In this document: positions 1 through 5,413 of the stretch, one piece after another
Numbering within the stretch: the stretch's first letter is position 1
How the letters are laid out: the number at the start of each line of letters is the position of its first letter
Source of the DNA: DAOSWM01 sp035380045
GTDB taxonomy: Bacteria > Bacteroidota > Bacteroidia > Bacteroidales > Tenuifilaceae
Direction of reading: 5' to 3'
DNA length: 5,413 nt
Assembly: GCA_035380045.1 (NCBI GenBank)
Contig: DAOSWM010000122.1
Span: forward strand, 1 to 5,413
Translations under genes and position numbers: made by a program
The notes under the pieces: generated by a model
Told to the model about the DNA's origin: nothing
Databases searched by the model: none
The model's input: only the letters and a program-made list of their open reading frames with translations

Positions 1-18
1 GCAGGCTCGCAAAGACGC
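1..18. repeat. Edge fragment of a possible interspersed extragenic repeat
   Basis: The first bases contain CGCAAAGAC (8-16), which differs by one base from CACAAAGAC at 180-188 on the other side of this spacer. Similar CGCAAAGACGC-type strings are, from memory, frequent between genes in Bacteroidota genomes, but this cannot be verified here. The element is cut by the window edge. It lies in noncoding DNA downstream of the two-TM protein gene. Nothing coding is supported in 1-194; the short plus-strand frame starting at 139 runs antisense into the real gene. Confidence 0.3.
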
Positions 19-88
19 TTTACATTATATATTGTTATGTAAGTTTACTAATATTCATAAATTATTATTTAGTGTTTTCTTTGAGTCC

Positions 89-127
89 CTGTCTACCCTG
101 ACTGCCGTTAGGCAGGCGACAGGTAGA
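89..127. repeat. Imperfect palindrome (REP-like hairpin)
   Basis: Outer arms TCTACC (92-97) and GGTAGA (122-127) pair perfectly. Inner arms CTGCC (102-106) and GGCAG (111-115) pair around the loop GTTA, and CTGTC (89-93) also finds a complement in GACAG (118-122). The result is an interrupted, fairly G/C-rich stem-loop in an otherwise A/T-rich spacer, about 70 nt after the stop codon of the two-TM protein gene (minus strand). No T-tract follows on either strand, so a classic intrinsic terminator is unlikely. It resembles a repetitive extragenic palindrome, but copy number cannot be judged from one window. It may still protect the 3' end of the transcript. Confidence 0.5.
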
Positions 128-130
128 TTA

Positions 131-188
131 GAGCCTTAGTGGCTCATATATGCCACAAAACCACTAATTCACTAAGAAACACAAAGAC
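131..188. repeat. Short hairpin plus CACTAAG/CACAAAG repeat units
   Basis: GAGCC (131-135) and GGCTC (141-145) form a small 5-bp hairpin with loop TTAGT. It is followed by a run of related 7-mers on the plus strand: CACAAAA (154-160), CACTAAT (162-168), CACTAAG (170-176) and CACAAAG (180-186). The hairpin itself contains the reverse complement CTTAGTG (135-141). Unit starts are 8, 8 and 10 nt apart. The block ends 7 nt short of the stop codon of the gene at 195. It reads as a degenerate extragenic repeat; similar CTTTGTG/CTTAGTG strings are remembered from other Bacteroidota spacers. Function unknown. Confidence 0.4.
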
Positions 189-194
189 AGCATT

Positions 195-1544
195 CTATCT
201 TCTAAACCGCATAATTCTTGGGAAAAACATTGAGATAAGAAAGAACAGTACCAGAAAAACCAAAACTATGCTTCCGATTTTTCCTAAAAAGCCATTCCCC
301 CAGAAAGGGAGTAAACTTTTCAGCGTGAACTTTTTGATGTAGGGCTCCGGCGGATTCCACTCCGGTAAAACTTCCTGCGGAACAATTACATCCCAGCTAC
401 CCACCACAAAAATTGGCATCAGGAAGCTGTATGAAACCTGATCGTGAAACTGATTCTGGTTGAACAGCCCGCTACGCCAGGTTCCTAAGTTGTTGAAGAA
501 TAGTTTTATGTAGTACGGTTTGTTCCAAATAAAATTGGAATTTTTGGTTTTGTGTTCCAAAACCTGTTTGGCAGCAGATTCAAGGTTGGGTGAAATATTG
601 TAGGTGTTTTCGTTCATTGTCCCAAAATCGAAATTGTGGTTCAGGAAAACAGGCTGGCCGGCGTGGATATTCGTGGAGATTCGTTGAACGTTGGGCTCGT
701 TCCCAATTTTTGCTCCCTTGCAGTAAATTGCCCCGATGGCAAAGTCGGGTTTGGTGGTTTGCCCGGTTGCAGTTTTAACGTAAATAGGCGAGTTGTCGGG
801 AATTACTTCCAGAATAAACGAAAGATCGCCGTATCGAAAATCGCGGTGCTCCTTGTCCAAATCTTTCAGGTAAATGAATTTTTGGTTGCTTCCGTACCAG
901 TAACCCGGATATTTGGTTGTTTCCTTCTCCGAGTCGGAAATTGTAACCGGAATGTCCCTGTCGGGACGAATGTCAACGTTCACATCAAACTCGGTGAGCC
1001 AAAGTTGCATCTCGAAAATTCGGCTTTTCAAGCCGAGCGAATCGTCAACAATTGCTTTGCGGTAAACCTTGTAGGGTTTGGGTTCGCTACCTGAACTAAG
1101 ACTAAGAAATTGCCCGGCAGCGCCTTTTTCCATTTCGTACAATCGCACATCCTGAATGCTGATTTTTACATCGGGAAGCCCGTAGTAGGTGTGATCGGGG
1201 TCGAAGTGCGCCGAAACGCCGTCGAAATGTTTTAGCCGTAAACCAATATTTTCATGTGTAAGAATTTCGTCGAAAAACTTGATGGCTTTCAGATGAACCT
1301 GAGGGCCTTCGAAATTGCTTGTTGTGCCGCCGGTGCTACTTGCCTGATACTGAATTTTCTGCTGATTCTCTTCGCCTTCAATAATTGAATTTGCAACTTT
1401 TCCTGCAACCAAATTTTTGTACTCGTTAATGTAGGTTTGAAATTCAGGGTTTTGTTGCTGTGAGGCCGATTTAAAACTTATAATGAAAGCTGCAATGTAA
1501 ATTACCACAGCTACTGTAAAACCAAAAACCAGCTTTCTATTCAT
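195..1544 (-). CDS. Unrecognised double-anchored membrane protein, 449 aa
   Basis: I do not recognise the family. A hydrophobic helix at residues 5-24, preceded by R3 and K4, looks like a signal anchor, and a second at about 423-441 is followed by a basic tail (RIMRFRR). By the positive-inside rule both ends should be cytoplasmic, leaving about 395 residues outside the inner membrane. This body starts with a hydrophilic Gln/Ser/Thr-rich stretch (about 57-82) and continues as mixed, probably beta-rich sequence with many aromatics and a single visible cysteine (in IYCKG). A Pro/Trp-rich piece (PEWNPPEPY) lies just before the last helix. The start is the first possible one: two in-frame TAA codons directly precede the ATG (1545-1550). 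It begins 27 nt after the phosphatase gene, so co-transcription is likely. No catalytic motif is evident. A role as sensor or scaffold for the phosphatase is inference. Confidence 0.85.
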   Translation of the reverse strand: MNRKLVFGFTVAVVIYIAAFIISFKSASQQQNPEFQTYINEYKNLVAGKVANSIIEGEENQQKIQYQASSTGGTTSNFEGPQVHLKAIKFFDEILTHENIGLRLKHFDGVSAHFDPDHTYYGLPDVKISIQDVRLYEMEKGAAGQFLSLSSGSEPKPYKVYRKAIVDDSLGLKSRIFEMQLWLTEFDVNVDIRPDRDIPVTISDSEKETTKYPGYWYGSNQKFIYLKDLDKEHRDFRYGDLSFILEVIPDNSPIYVKTATGQTTKPDFAIGAIYCKGAKIGNEPNVQRISTNIHAGQPVFLNHNFDFGTMNENTYNISPNLESAAKQVLEHKTKNSNFIWNKPYYIKLFFNNLGTWRSGLFNQNQFHDQVSYSFLMPIFVVGSWDVIVPQEVLPEWNPPEPYIKKFTLKSLLPFWGNGFLGKIGSIVLVFLVLFFLISMFFPRIMRFRR

Positions 1545-1571
1545 TTATTAATTTTTCAGAAAAAATTGATG

Positions 1572-3620
1572 TTAAACCCTGAATCCCATTACGAGTATGT
1601 CATCAATTTGTTCGTAATCTTGCATCCAGGTTGTAATGAATTCTTCCAGATTCTTTTTCTGTTCTGCCATAGTTAAATGGCTGTTGCTAACGAGCAGATT
1701 TTTGAATTCATTTATTTTTACCTTGTCACCCTTGGCTCCACCAACCTGATCGGCGTAACCATCGGAGAAAATGTAGTAGCAATCACCTTTCAAGGTTTCA
1801 ATCAGGTGATTTTCGAATGGAAATTCTTTGATGTGAACACCAATCGGGTTACGTGTTCCTTTAACAACAGTTAAATCGCCTTTACGAATTTGATAAAGAG
1901 GATTGCCGGCACCGGCAAATTGTATGGTTTTATCACTTTCGTCCCAAATACATAACGCCATATCCATTCCATCCTTCGATTCAGATTTGTACGACGATTG
2001 GTGAAGCACGTCCTTCGCCTTTTCGCGGAGAATTTCCAGAACTTCCGAGGCCGATTCTGGAAGCCCGTTCCCAAGAATTTCGTTGAGTAGCGTTGTTCCC
2101 AACATACTCATAAAAGCACCCGGAACTCCGTGGCCGGTGCAGTCAACAGCAGTGATTAGTATTTTGCTGTCGAATTTTCTGAAGAAGAAGAAATCGCCGC
2201 TAACGATATCCTTCGGCTTAAACAGGATAAACGAATCGGGGAAAAGGTTTTGCAACTCCTCCTCAGAGGACAGAACGGCATTCTGTATTCTTCGGGCGTA
2301 GGTAATGCTGTCGGTTATCTGCTGGTTTTTGCGTTCAATCTCCATTTTTTGTGCTGCAAGCAGCAGGTTGTCGTGCTTTTTTGTACGGTAGAGTTGGTAA
2401 ACCAGTATCGAAAGAATTACTAACAGCAATAAACCTGTTGTTAAAGAAAAAATAAAAATATTTTTTCGGCTCAGTTCAGCTGCATTCTTCTCGAGTTTAA
2501 TGCTTTGAATTGCAATTTGTTGTTCTTTTTTTTCAGTTTCGTACTTGGTTTGCATGTCGGCCAGCTGCAGGTGTTTCTCAGCATTAAAAACTGAATCTTT
2601 TAGAACAACAAATTTGTTGAGGTTGGCCAGCGATTTTTTTAGGTTTCCAATCCGCTCGTACGCTTTTGCCAGCTGCATGTAGTTACTAACCATATCCTCA
2701 ACCAGCTCAATTTCAATGGCAAGAGCCTGTCCTTTCTCAAGATGCTCAACGGCTTTTGTAAAATCATTATTGCCAAGGTAGAAGTTTCCAAGAAGCATTT
2801 CAACTTCTGAAATTCCTCTTTTATTATTTATTGATTCTAAAAGATTTAGTGATTCAGAAAGGTTCTGTAGCGCTTTTTGTTGTACGTTTTTTTTCTCCCA
2901 ATATTTACCCAAGTCGCGTTTAACTAATGCGGTTCCGTAGGCATTTTTGTTTTTTTGAAATATATCTATAGCTTGCGAGTAGTATATCCATGCCGAGTCG
3001 GGAAGATTGTTTTCCAGGTGAAGGTTCCCCAGTGCTAAAAGGCAGAATGCTTCTCCTGAAGTGGCTTTGAGTGTTCGGAATCGTGCTAACGATTCGCGGC
3101 AAATTGTTTCAATTTCATCGAAACGACCCCATGCTTCATTGATATACACTTCAACCATAAGCGAGTATGCAATGCCAGAGTTATCGTTGAGTTTTGTAAA
3201 AATATTTTCAGCTGTTTTAATTGTCTGCAGCGCATCACGGTAGTGGCCCCAGTACTTTTGTGTCAGAGCAAGTGTATGCAAAGTCCAGGCGTATAGAGTG
3301 GAATCATTTAACTCAAAGTAAAGTTCAGCTGATTTAATAAGGAAAGGTTCAGCAAAGCGGTAGTTTCCAATATTGTAGTAGTTTGCTCCTAGAATTTTGG
3401 CTGTGTTGGCCAATTGTACTTTTGAGGTGTCGGATACCGCTATTTTTATTGAATTCTCAAACTCAATTAAGGCAGATTTAGGATCATCTTTTAATGCCTC
3501 TATAGACTTAATTTTTTGCTGGATTAATTCTATATCCTGAGCATATGAAAAGCCAAAACAAATCAATGCCATTGAAACAATGGAAAGAAATTTCCCGATT
3601 ATATTGAGAGATTCCTTCAT
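1572..3620 (-). CDS. TPR sensor / SpoIIE-type PP2C serine phosphatase, membrane-anchored
   Basis: Domains in order: signal peptide 1-27 (probable cleavage after SYA); seven TPR units at about 40-residue spacing, near 71, 110, 150, 190, 230, 270 and 310; coiled coil about 350-385; transmembrane helix about 388-408; a second basic coiled linker about 412-440; a DSITYARRIQNAVL segment (437-450); and a PP2C/SpoIIE domain from about 451 to the end. Likely catalytic metal ligands are all present: D476 (VSGDFF), D493 (AVDCTGHGVPGAF), D620 (FSDGYADQ) and D674 (QIDDI). KDGMDMAL (549-556) and AGAGNPLY (569-576) also fit the family. The TPRs should be periplasmic and the phosphatase cytoplasmic. RsbU/SpoIIE-type enzymes usually dephosphorylate STAS-domain anti-sigma antagonists; no such partner is in the window. 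There is no HAMP or response-regulator domain. A perfect Bacteroidota -7 box lies upstream, and the two-TM protein gene follows after 27 nt. Confidence 0.95.
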   Translation of the reverse strand: MKESLNIIGKFLSIVSMALICFGFSYAQDIELIQQKIKSIEALKDDPKSALIEFENSIKIAVSDTSKVQLANTAKILGANYYNIGNYRFAEPFLIKSAELYFELNDSTLYAWTLHTLALTQKYWGHYRDALQTIKTAENIFTKLNDNSGIAYSLMVEVYINEAWGRFDEIETICRESLARFRTLKATSGEAFCLLALGNLHLENNLPDSAWIYYSQAIDIFQKNKNAYGTALVKRDLGKYWEKKNVQQKALQNLSESLNLLESINNKRGISEVEMLLGNFYLGNNDFTKAVEHLEKGQALAIEIELVEDMVSNYMQLAKAYERIGNLKKSLANLNKFVVLKDSVFNAEKHLQLADMQTKYETEKKEQQIAIQSIKLEKNAAELSRKNIFIFSLTTGLLLLVILSILVYQLYRTKKHDNLLLAAQKMEIERKNQQITDSITYARRIQNAVLSSEEELQNLFPDSFILFKPKDIVSGDFFFFRKFDSKILITAVDCTGHGVPGAFMSMLGTTLLNEILGNGLPESASEVLEILREKAKDVLHQSSYKSESKDGMDMALCIWDESDKTIQFAGAGNPLYQIRKGDLTVVKGTRNPIGVHIKEFPFENHLIETLKGDCYYIFSDGYADQVGGAKGDKVKINEFKNLLVSNSHLTMAEQKKNLEEFITTWMQDYEQIDDILVMGFRV

Positions 3621-3726
3621 CGAATTGATGTTTTTTATGATTTTGATTGTTATCCCAAATATACTAAAAGTTCAGGATTCTTTATGCTAACTTTTTTAAA
3701 ATGAATAAAAAGATAGAATGGGAAGA
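3621..3726. other. A/T-rich intergenic leader
   Basis: This 106-nt spacer separates the stop codon of the small membrane gene from the start of the phosphatase gene. Apart from the -7 element it contains only A/T-rich sequence, including a 6-bp inverted repeat CTTTTT (3691-3696) / AAAAAG (3707-3712) that is too weak and A/T-rich to call a terminator. No small ORF or RNA gene is evident. Confidence 0.6.
3656..3663 (-). promoter_or_regulatory. Putative Bacteroidota -7 promoter element of the phosphatase gene
   Basis: Read on the minus strand this is TATATTTG, an exact match to the Bacteroidota housekeeping -7 consensus TAnnTTTG. It ends 35 nt before the phosphatase ATG, so transcription would start about 30 nt upstream of the gene, leaving a short A-rich leader without a Shine-Dalgarno sequence. 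The -33 TTTG box is not clear: the best candidate is the TTAG within GTTAGCA, at 23-nt spacing, which is somewhat long. This suggests that the phosphatase and the following two-TM gene have their own promoter, separate from the small membrane gene upstream. Confidence 0.55.
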
Positions 3727-4179
3727 TTAGCTTAATTCTAGCAATTTCGTAATTCTCTCAACTTCAGCTTTTGCGTCTTCGAGCGAGCTAACCTTTTTGA
3801 TTGTTACGATGGGATGCTTTTTTGAATCGTAAAGAATTATGCTGAAGTTTTTATCTTTTAAATCGAGAGTCCGATTGCTCATGCTGTAGGTGCGCCAGGT
3901 AATGTTTGATTTTTTAAAATCAATTTTCATGTCTGGTTTTATATCAATCCAATTTCCAACGGAAATAAATCCAAACAGATTGTTTAAAAACTTTATCCTT
4001 TTTTTCTCAAAATCAATTATTGTACTTGTTGATGTGAAAGCGAGGAATATACCAAGAAGGATAAAAATTATACCATTCAACGAGTAAAAACTTGCGATGA
4101 TTCCAATTAATGCAAGAAATAACCCCGATACCGAAAATGTTGGTCCGAATGCTTTGCCGTGTGAATTTTTTTCTATCAT
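3727..4179 (-). CDS. Small two-helix membrane protein with PH-like C-terminal domain (hypothetical)
   Basis: The 150-aa protein has two closely spaced hydrophobic helices at about 14-31 and 35-53, then a soluble domain of about 95 residues that should lie in the cytoplasm. The soluble part alternates short beta-like segments (IIDFEKKRIKFLNNLFGF, GNWIDIKP, FSIILYDSKKHPIVTIKKV) and ends in an amphipathic helix (SSLEDAKAEVERITKLLEL). That order of strands plus a C-terminal helix is reminiscent of bacterial PH-like domains in small Bacteroidota membrane proteins, but this is pattern inference only. The ATG is preceded two codons upstream by an in-frame TAA. G+C is low: a hand count of 3781-4140 gives 116/360 (32%), against 85/180 (47%) at 901-1080 in the two-TM protein gene. 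Function unknown. Confidence 0.8.
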   Translation of the reverse strand: MIEKNSHGKAFGPTFSVSGLFLALIGIIASFYSLNGIIFILLGIFLAFTSTSTIIDFEKKRIKFLNNLFGFISVGNWIDIKPDMKIDFKKSNITWRTYSMSNRTLDLKDKNFSIILYDSKKHPIVTIKKVSSLEDAKAEVERITKLLELS

Positions 4180-4209
4180 TGATTACTCTGATTTTTGATG
4201 TTGAGAAAG

Positions 4210-4240
4210 TAAAGGTAGGAATTATTTCTGTTTGTTTAAA
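4210..4240 (-). promoter_or_regulatory. Weak candidate promoter for the small membrane gene
   Basis: On the minus strand TACCTTTA (4217-4210) matches the Bacteroidota -7 consensus TAnnTTTG at all fixed bases but the last. A TTTA (4240-4237) lies 19 nt upstream, a one-mismatch version of the -33 TTTG box at an acceptable spacing. The -33-like box falls inside the palindrome TTGTTTAAACAA (4232-4243), which could make it an operator site. Two mismatches in A/T-rich DNA make this only suggestive. Confidence 0.3.
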
Positions 4241-4278
4241 CAAGCAATAACCCTTGCTTGTTAACAAGAGCAAGGGTT
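4239..4278. terminator. Overlapping alternative hairpins, possible terminator
   Basis: Two 9-bp perfect stems share bases. Stem A pairs AACAAGCAA (4239-4247) with TTGCTTGTT (4254-4262) around TAACCC. Stem B pairs AACCCTTGC (4249-4257) with GCAAGGGTT (4270-4278) around a 12-nt loop that is itself mostly palindromic. They cannot form together. On the plus strand stem B runs into TTTTT (4277-4281), the classic terminator layout, but no plus-strand gene is visible upstream. On the minus strand, which carries the genes, stem A is followed by a poorer TTTAAAC. It lies between the propeller gene and the small membrane gene and may end transcription of the former. Confidence 0.45.
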
Positions 4279-4295
4279 TTTACTATACCTCAACT

Positions 4296-4319
4296 ATTAT
4301 AAACTCTTAAGTTTATAAT
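4296..4319. repeat. A/T-rich perfect inverted repeat
   Basis: ATTATAAACT (4296-4305) and AGTTTATAAT (4310-4319) are perfect 10-base complements separated by CTTA. The right arm runs into a second palindrome, ATAATGCATTAT (4315-4326). Such a symmetrical A/T-rich site could be a regulator binding site or simply part of the 3' structure of the upstream propeller transcript. No regulator gene is present to link to it. Confidence 0.5.
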
Positions 4320-4327
4320 GCATTATC

Positions 4328-4360
4328 ATCCGTCTGACCGCTCAAAGCGGTCAGACGGAT
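4328..4360. terminator. Perfect 15-bp hairpin after the propeller gene (REP-like or 3'-end stem)
   Basis: ATCCGTCTGACCGCT (4328-4342) pairs without mismatch to AGCGGTCAGACGGAT (4346-4360) around the loop CAA. It begins 9 nt after the propeller stop codon on the minus strand, a typical place for a transcript-ending or RNA-stabilising stem. The following minus-strand bases (GATAATGC) are not a T-tract, so factor-independent termination by the usual mechanism is doubtful. Its G/C-rich composition and perfect symmetry in an A/T-rich spacer also fit a dispersed extragenic palindrome. Structure is certain; role is inferred. Confidence 0.6.
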
Positions 4361-4369
4361 AGTTATAAC

Positions 4370-5413
4370 TTACTTCCCTTTAACTTCAAACTTCACAAGC
4401 TGGCCGGTTGTGTTTTCTCCTTCTGGTTTCAGGAAACCAATCACATTCTCTTTATCGAAAACCAGCTCTTCGAACCGGTTATTTAGGCTAACTTTGAATC
4501 CGGGAATTTCCAGCGTTGCTTCGGCAATATTTTTCCCGTTGCTATCGAAGCTGTAAACACGAAATTTATGCTCCACATCCTCATCTACAAATCTGAAAAC
4601 AAGAAGGTTTCCATCAGAATCGATAAGAAGGTTGTAGAAAAATGGTGTGTTTTTTGGGAAGAAATCTTCTTTATAAATAGGAGCAATATCCTCCTTAGTA
4701 AATTTGCCCTCCGACACTCTTTTTTCCATGTTTATGGTAAACTCATCTTTAACTTCTTTTGGGTAAAGAGGTGGTGTAAAGTCGAGCTTAAACGATTTTA
4801 CCAGCTCGCCTGTTGGCGAAATAATTTCAAGGTTGTTCTTCATGTTTACTCCCAAGAGTAGATTGCCATCGGGGGTTGCACGAATAATGATGTCGTTCCT
4901 TGAGAATGCGGGAGAGATTGAGAACATTCCTTTGTCCTTGGTGATGATTGTAAGGCCGGAGTTTACCCAAAGATTATCGTACTTACGAATTATTTTTTGC
5001 TCGCCGGTTTCGGGGTCGATTATGGTAATAACGTACCGAACGTTTCCGTTCATGGGAACATGACCAATTAACGCAATTTTGTTTGAGGTTAACGCAATGG
5101 TCTTTATTGGCATGTAATCGAGCGTTACGGTTTTTGCGTACTTCCCGTCGAGCGTAAAAAGTTTTATTTTGCCGTTGTGCTCGTGGGTGAAAACGTACTT
5201 GCCACCTACAACTCCACCCAGAGTTGGACGCTCCTGAAAATCGCCCTCAGCTGCTCCTTTTTTACCAAAAGTTAGAACGAGTTTTCCGTTTGAATCGAAT
5301 TTGTGAATGTTGTAAGTGCTATAGTTCCCAACAAATACGCTGCCATCGGGAGCAATGGCTATGCTCTTGTACATTCCAATGGGATTGTGGTAGGCATCGG
5401 TATTGTAGTCGGG
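4370..5413 (-). CDS. Six-bladed beta-propeller (NHL-like) protein, 5' end outside window
   Basis: The reading frame stays open to the right edge: 13 codons (PDYNTDAYHNPIG) precede the first in-window methionine at 5374, and the propeller pattern continues across it, so that methionine is internal. The 347 visible residues hold about six blade-like units, near 14-51 (IAPDGSVFVGN...FDSNGK), 70-98, 104-145, 175-210 (ATPDGNLLLGV...SPTGE), 258-301 (DSDGNLLVF...FDSNGK) and 314-344. The repeated xxDGxLxV/FDxxGK pattern is typical of NHL and related Bacteroidota six-bladed propellers. A charged, probably helical insert (about 217-253) sits between the fourth and fifth blades. Such proteins are usually exported or lipid-anchored, but the N-terminus is not visible. 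No catalytic residues are evident; ligand binding or cell-surface interaction is possible. Confidence 0.85.
   Translation of the reverse strand, partial: PDYNTDAYHNPIGMYKSIAIAPDGSVFVGNYSTYNIHKFDSNGKLVLTFGKKGAAEGDFQERPTLGGVVGGKYVFTHEHNGKIKLFTLDGKYAKTVTLDYMPIKTIALTSNKIALIGHVPMNGNVRYVITIIDPETGEQKIIRKYDNLWVNSGLTIITKDKGMFSISPAFSRNDIIIRATPDGNLLLGVNMKNNLEIISPTGELVKSFKLDFTPPLYPKEVKDEFTINMEKRVSEGKFTKEDIAPIYKEDFFPKNTPFFYNLLIDSDGNLLVFRFVDEDVEHKFRVYSFDSNGKNIAEATLEIPGFKVSLNNRFEELVFDKENVIGFLKPEGENTTGQLVKFEVKGK

Noticed and set aside
636..1094. Long plus-strand frame (152 aa) inside the two-TM protein gene
   Set aside because: It is antisense to a continuous 449-aa frame with clear membrane helices at both ends, and its translation has no domain-like pattern.
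195..1544. Assignment of the 449-aa protein to a type VI secretion membrane component (TssN-like)
   Set aside because: Only a vague resemblance in having membrane helices; the number and placement of helices do not fit and no secretion genes are nearby.
1545..1571. Independent promoter for the two-TM protein gene
   Set aside because: The 27-nt gap is A/T-rich but has no TAnnTTTG element and is too short for a complete promoter outside the phosphatase gene.
2526..2533. A8 tracts in the phosphatase coding strand (2526-2533 and 2887-2894) as phase-variation sites
   Set aside because: Both encode lysine codons in frame in an A/T-rich gene, the frame is intact, and 8-base runs are not exceptional enough to claim slippage.
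4013..4273. Minus-strand 86-aa frame overlapping the start of the small membrane gene
   Set aside because: It covers the hairpin-rich spacer and a different frame of a gene with convincing hydrophobic helices; its own translation looks random.
5372..5374. ATG as the start of the beta-propeller gene
   Set aside because: The frame is open to the window edge and the methionine falls at the beginning of a propeller blade with no signal sequence after it, so the true start is beyond the window.

Overview
The window looks like ordinary chromosomal DNA from a member of the Bacteroidota, most likely a Bacteroidales/Marinilabiliales-type marine or anaerobic lineage (order-level placement is a guess). 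Three things point there: a TPR–transmembrane–SpoIIE-type phosphatase of the style common in that phylum, a six-bladed beta-propeller (NHL-like) protein, and a perfect Bacteroidota -7 promoter element (TAnnTTTG on the minus strand) ahead of the phosphatase. Start codons lack clear Shine-Dalgarno sequences and sit behind A/T-rich leaders, which also fits.

All four genes are on the minus strand, so transcription runs right to left. From the right edge: (1) a 5'-truncated six-bladed beta-propeller protein (4370-5413, continuing past the edge); (2) a 190-nt spacer packed with inverted repeats, including a perfect 15-bp hairpin just after the propeller stop codon and a pair of overlapping, mutually exclusive hairpins; (3) a small A/T-rich two-helix membrane protein with a soluble C-terminal domain (3727-4179); (4) a 106-nt spacer carrying the best promoter in the window; (5) a signal peptide–seven-TPR–TM–PP2C (SpoIIE/RsbU-type) phosphatase (1572-3620) with all recognisable metal-binding aspartates; (6) 27 nt later, an unrecognised 449-aa protein anchored by a transmembrane helix at each end with a large extracytoplasmic body between them (195-1544); (7) a 194-nt tail at the left edge with palindromes and short CACTAAG/CACAAAG-type repeats that look like interspersed extragenic repeats.

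The phosphatase and the two-TM protein are probably one transcription unit. The phosphatase would sense something through its periplasmic TPR array and dephosphorylate a phosphoserine protein (classically a STAS-domain anti-sigma-factor antagonist) in the cytoplasm. No STAS protein, anti-sigma kinase or sigma factor is in the window, so its target is unknown. The double-anchored neighbour is the natural candidate for a partner. I see no mobile element, CRISPR array, RNA gene or defence cassette. The most unusual items are the unknown phosphatase neighbour and the nested hairpins between the propeller gene and the small membrane gene.
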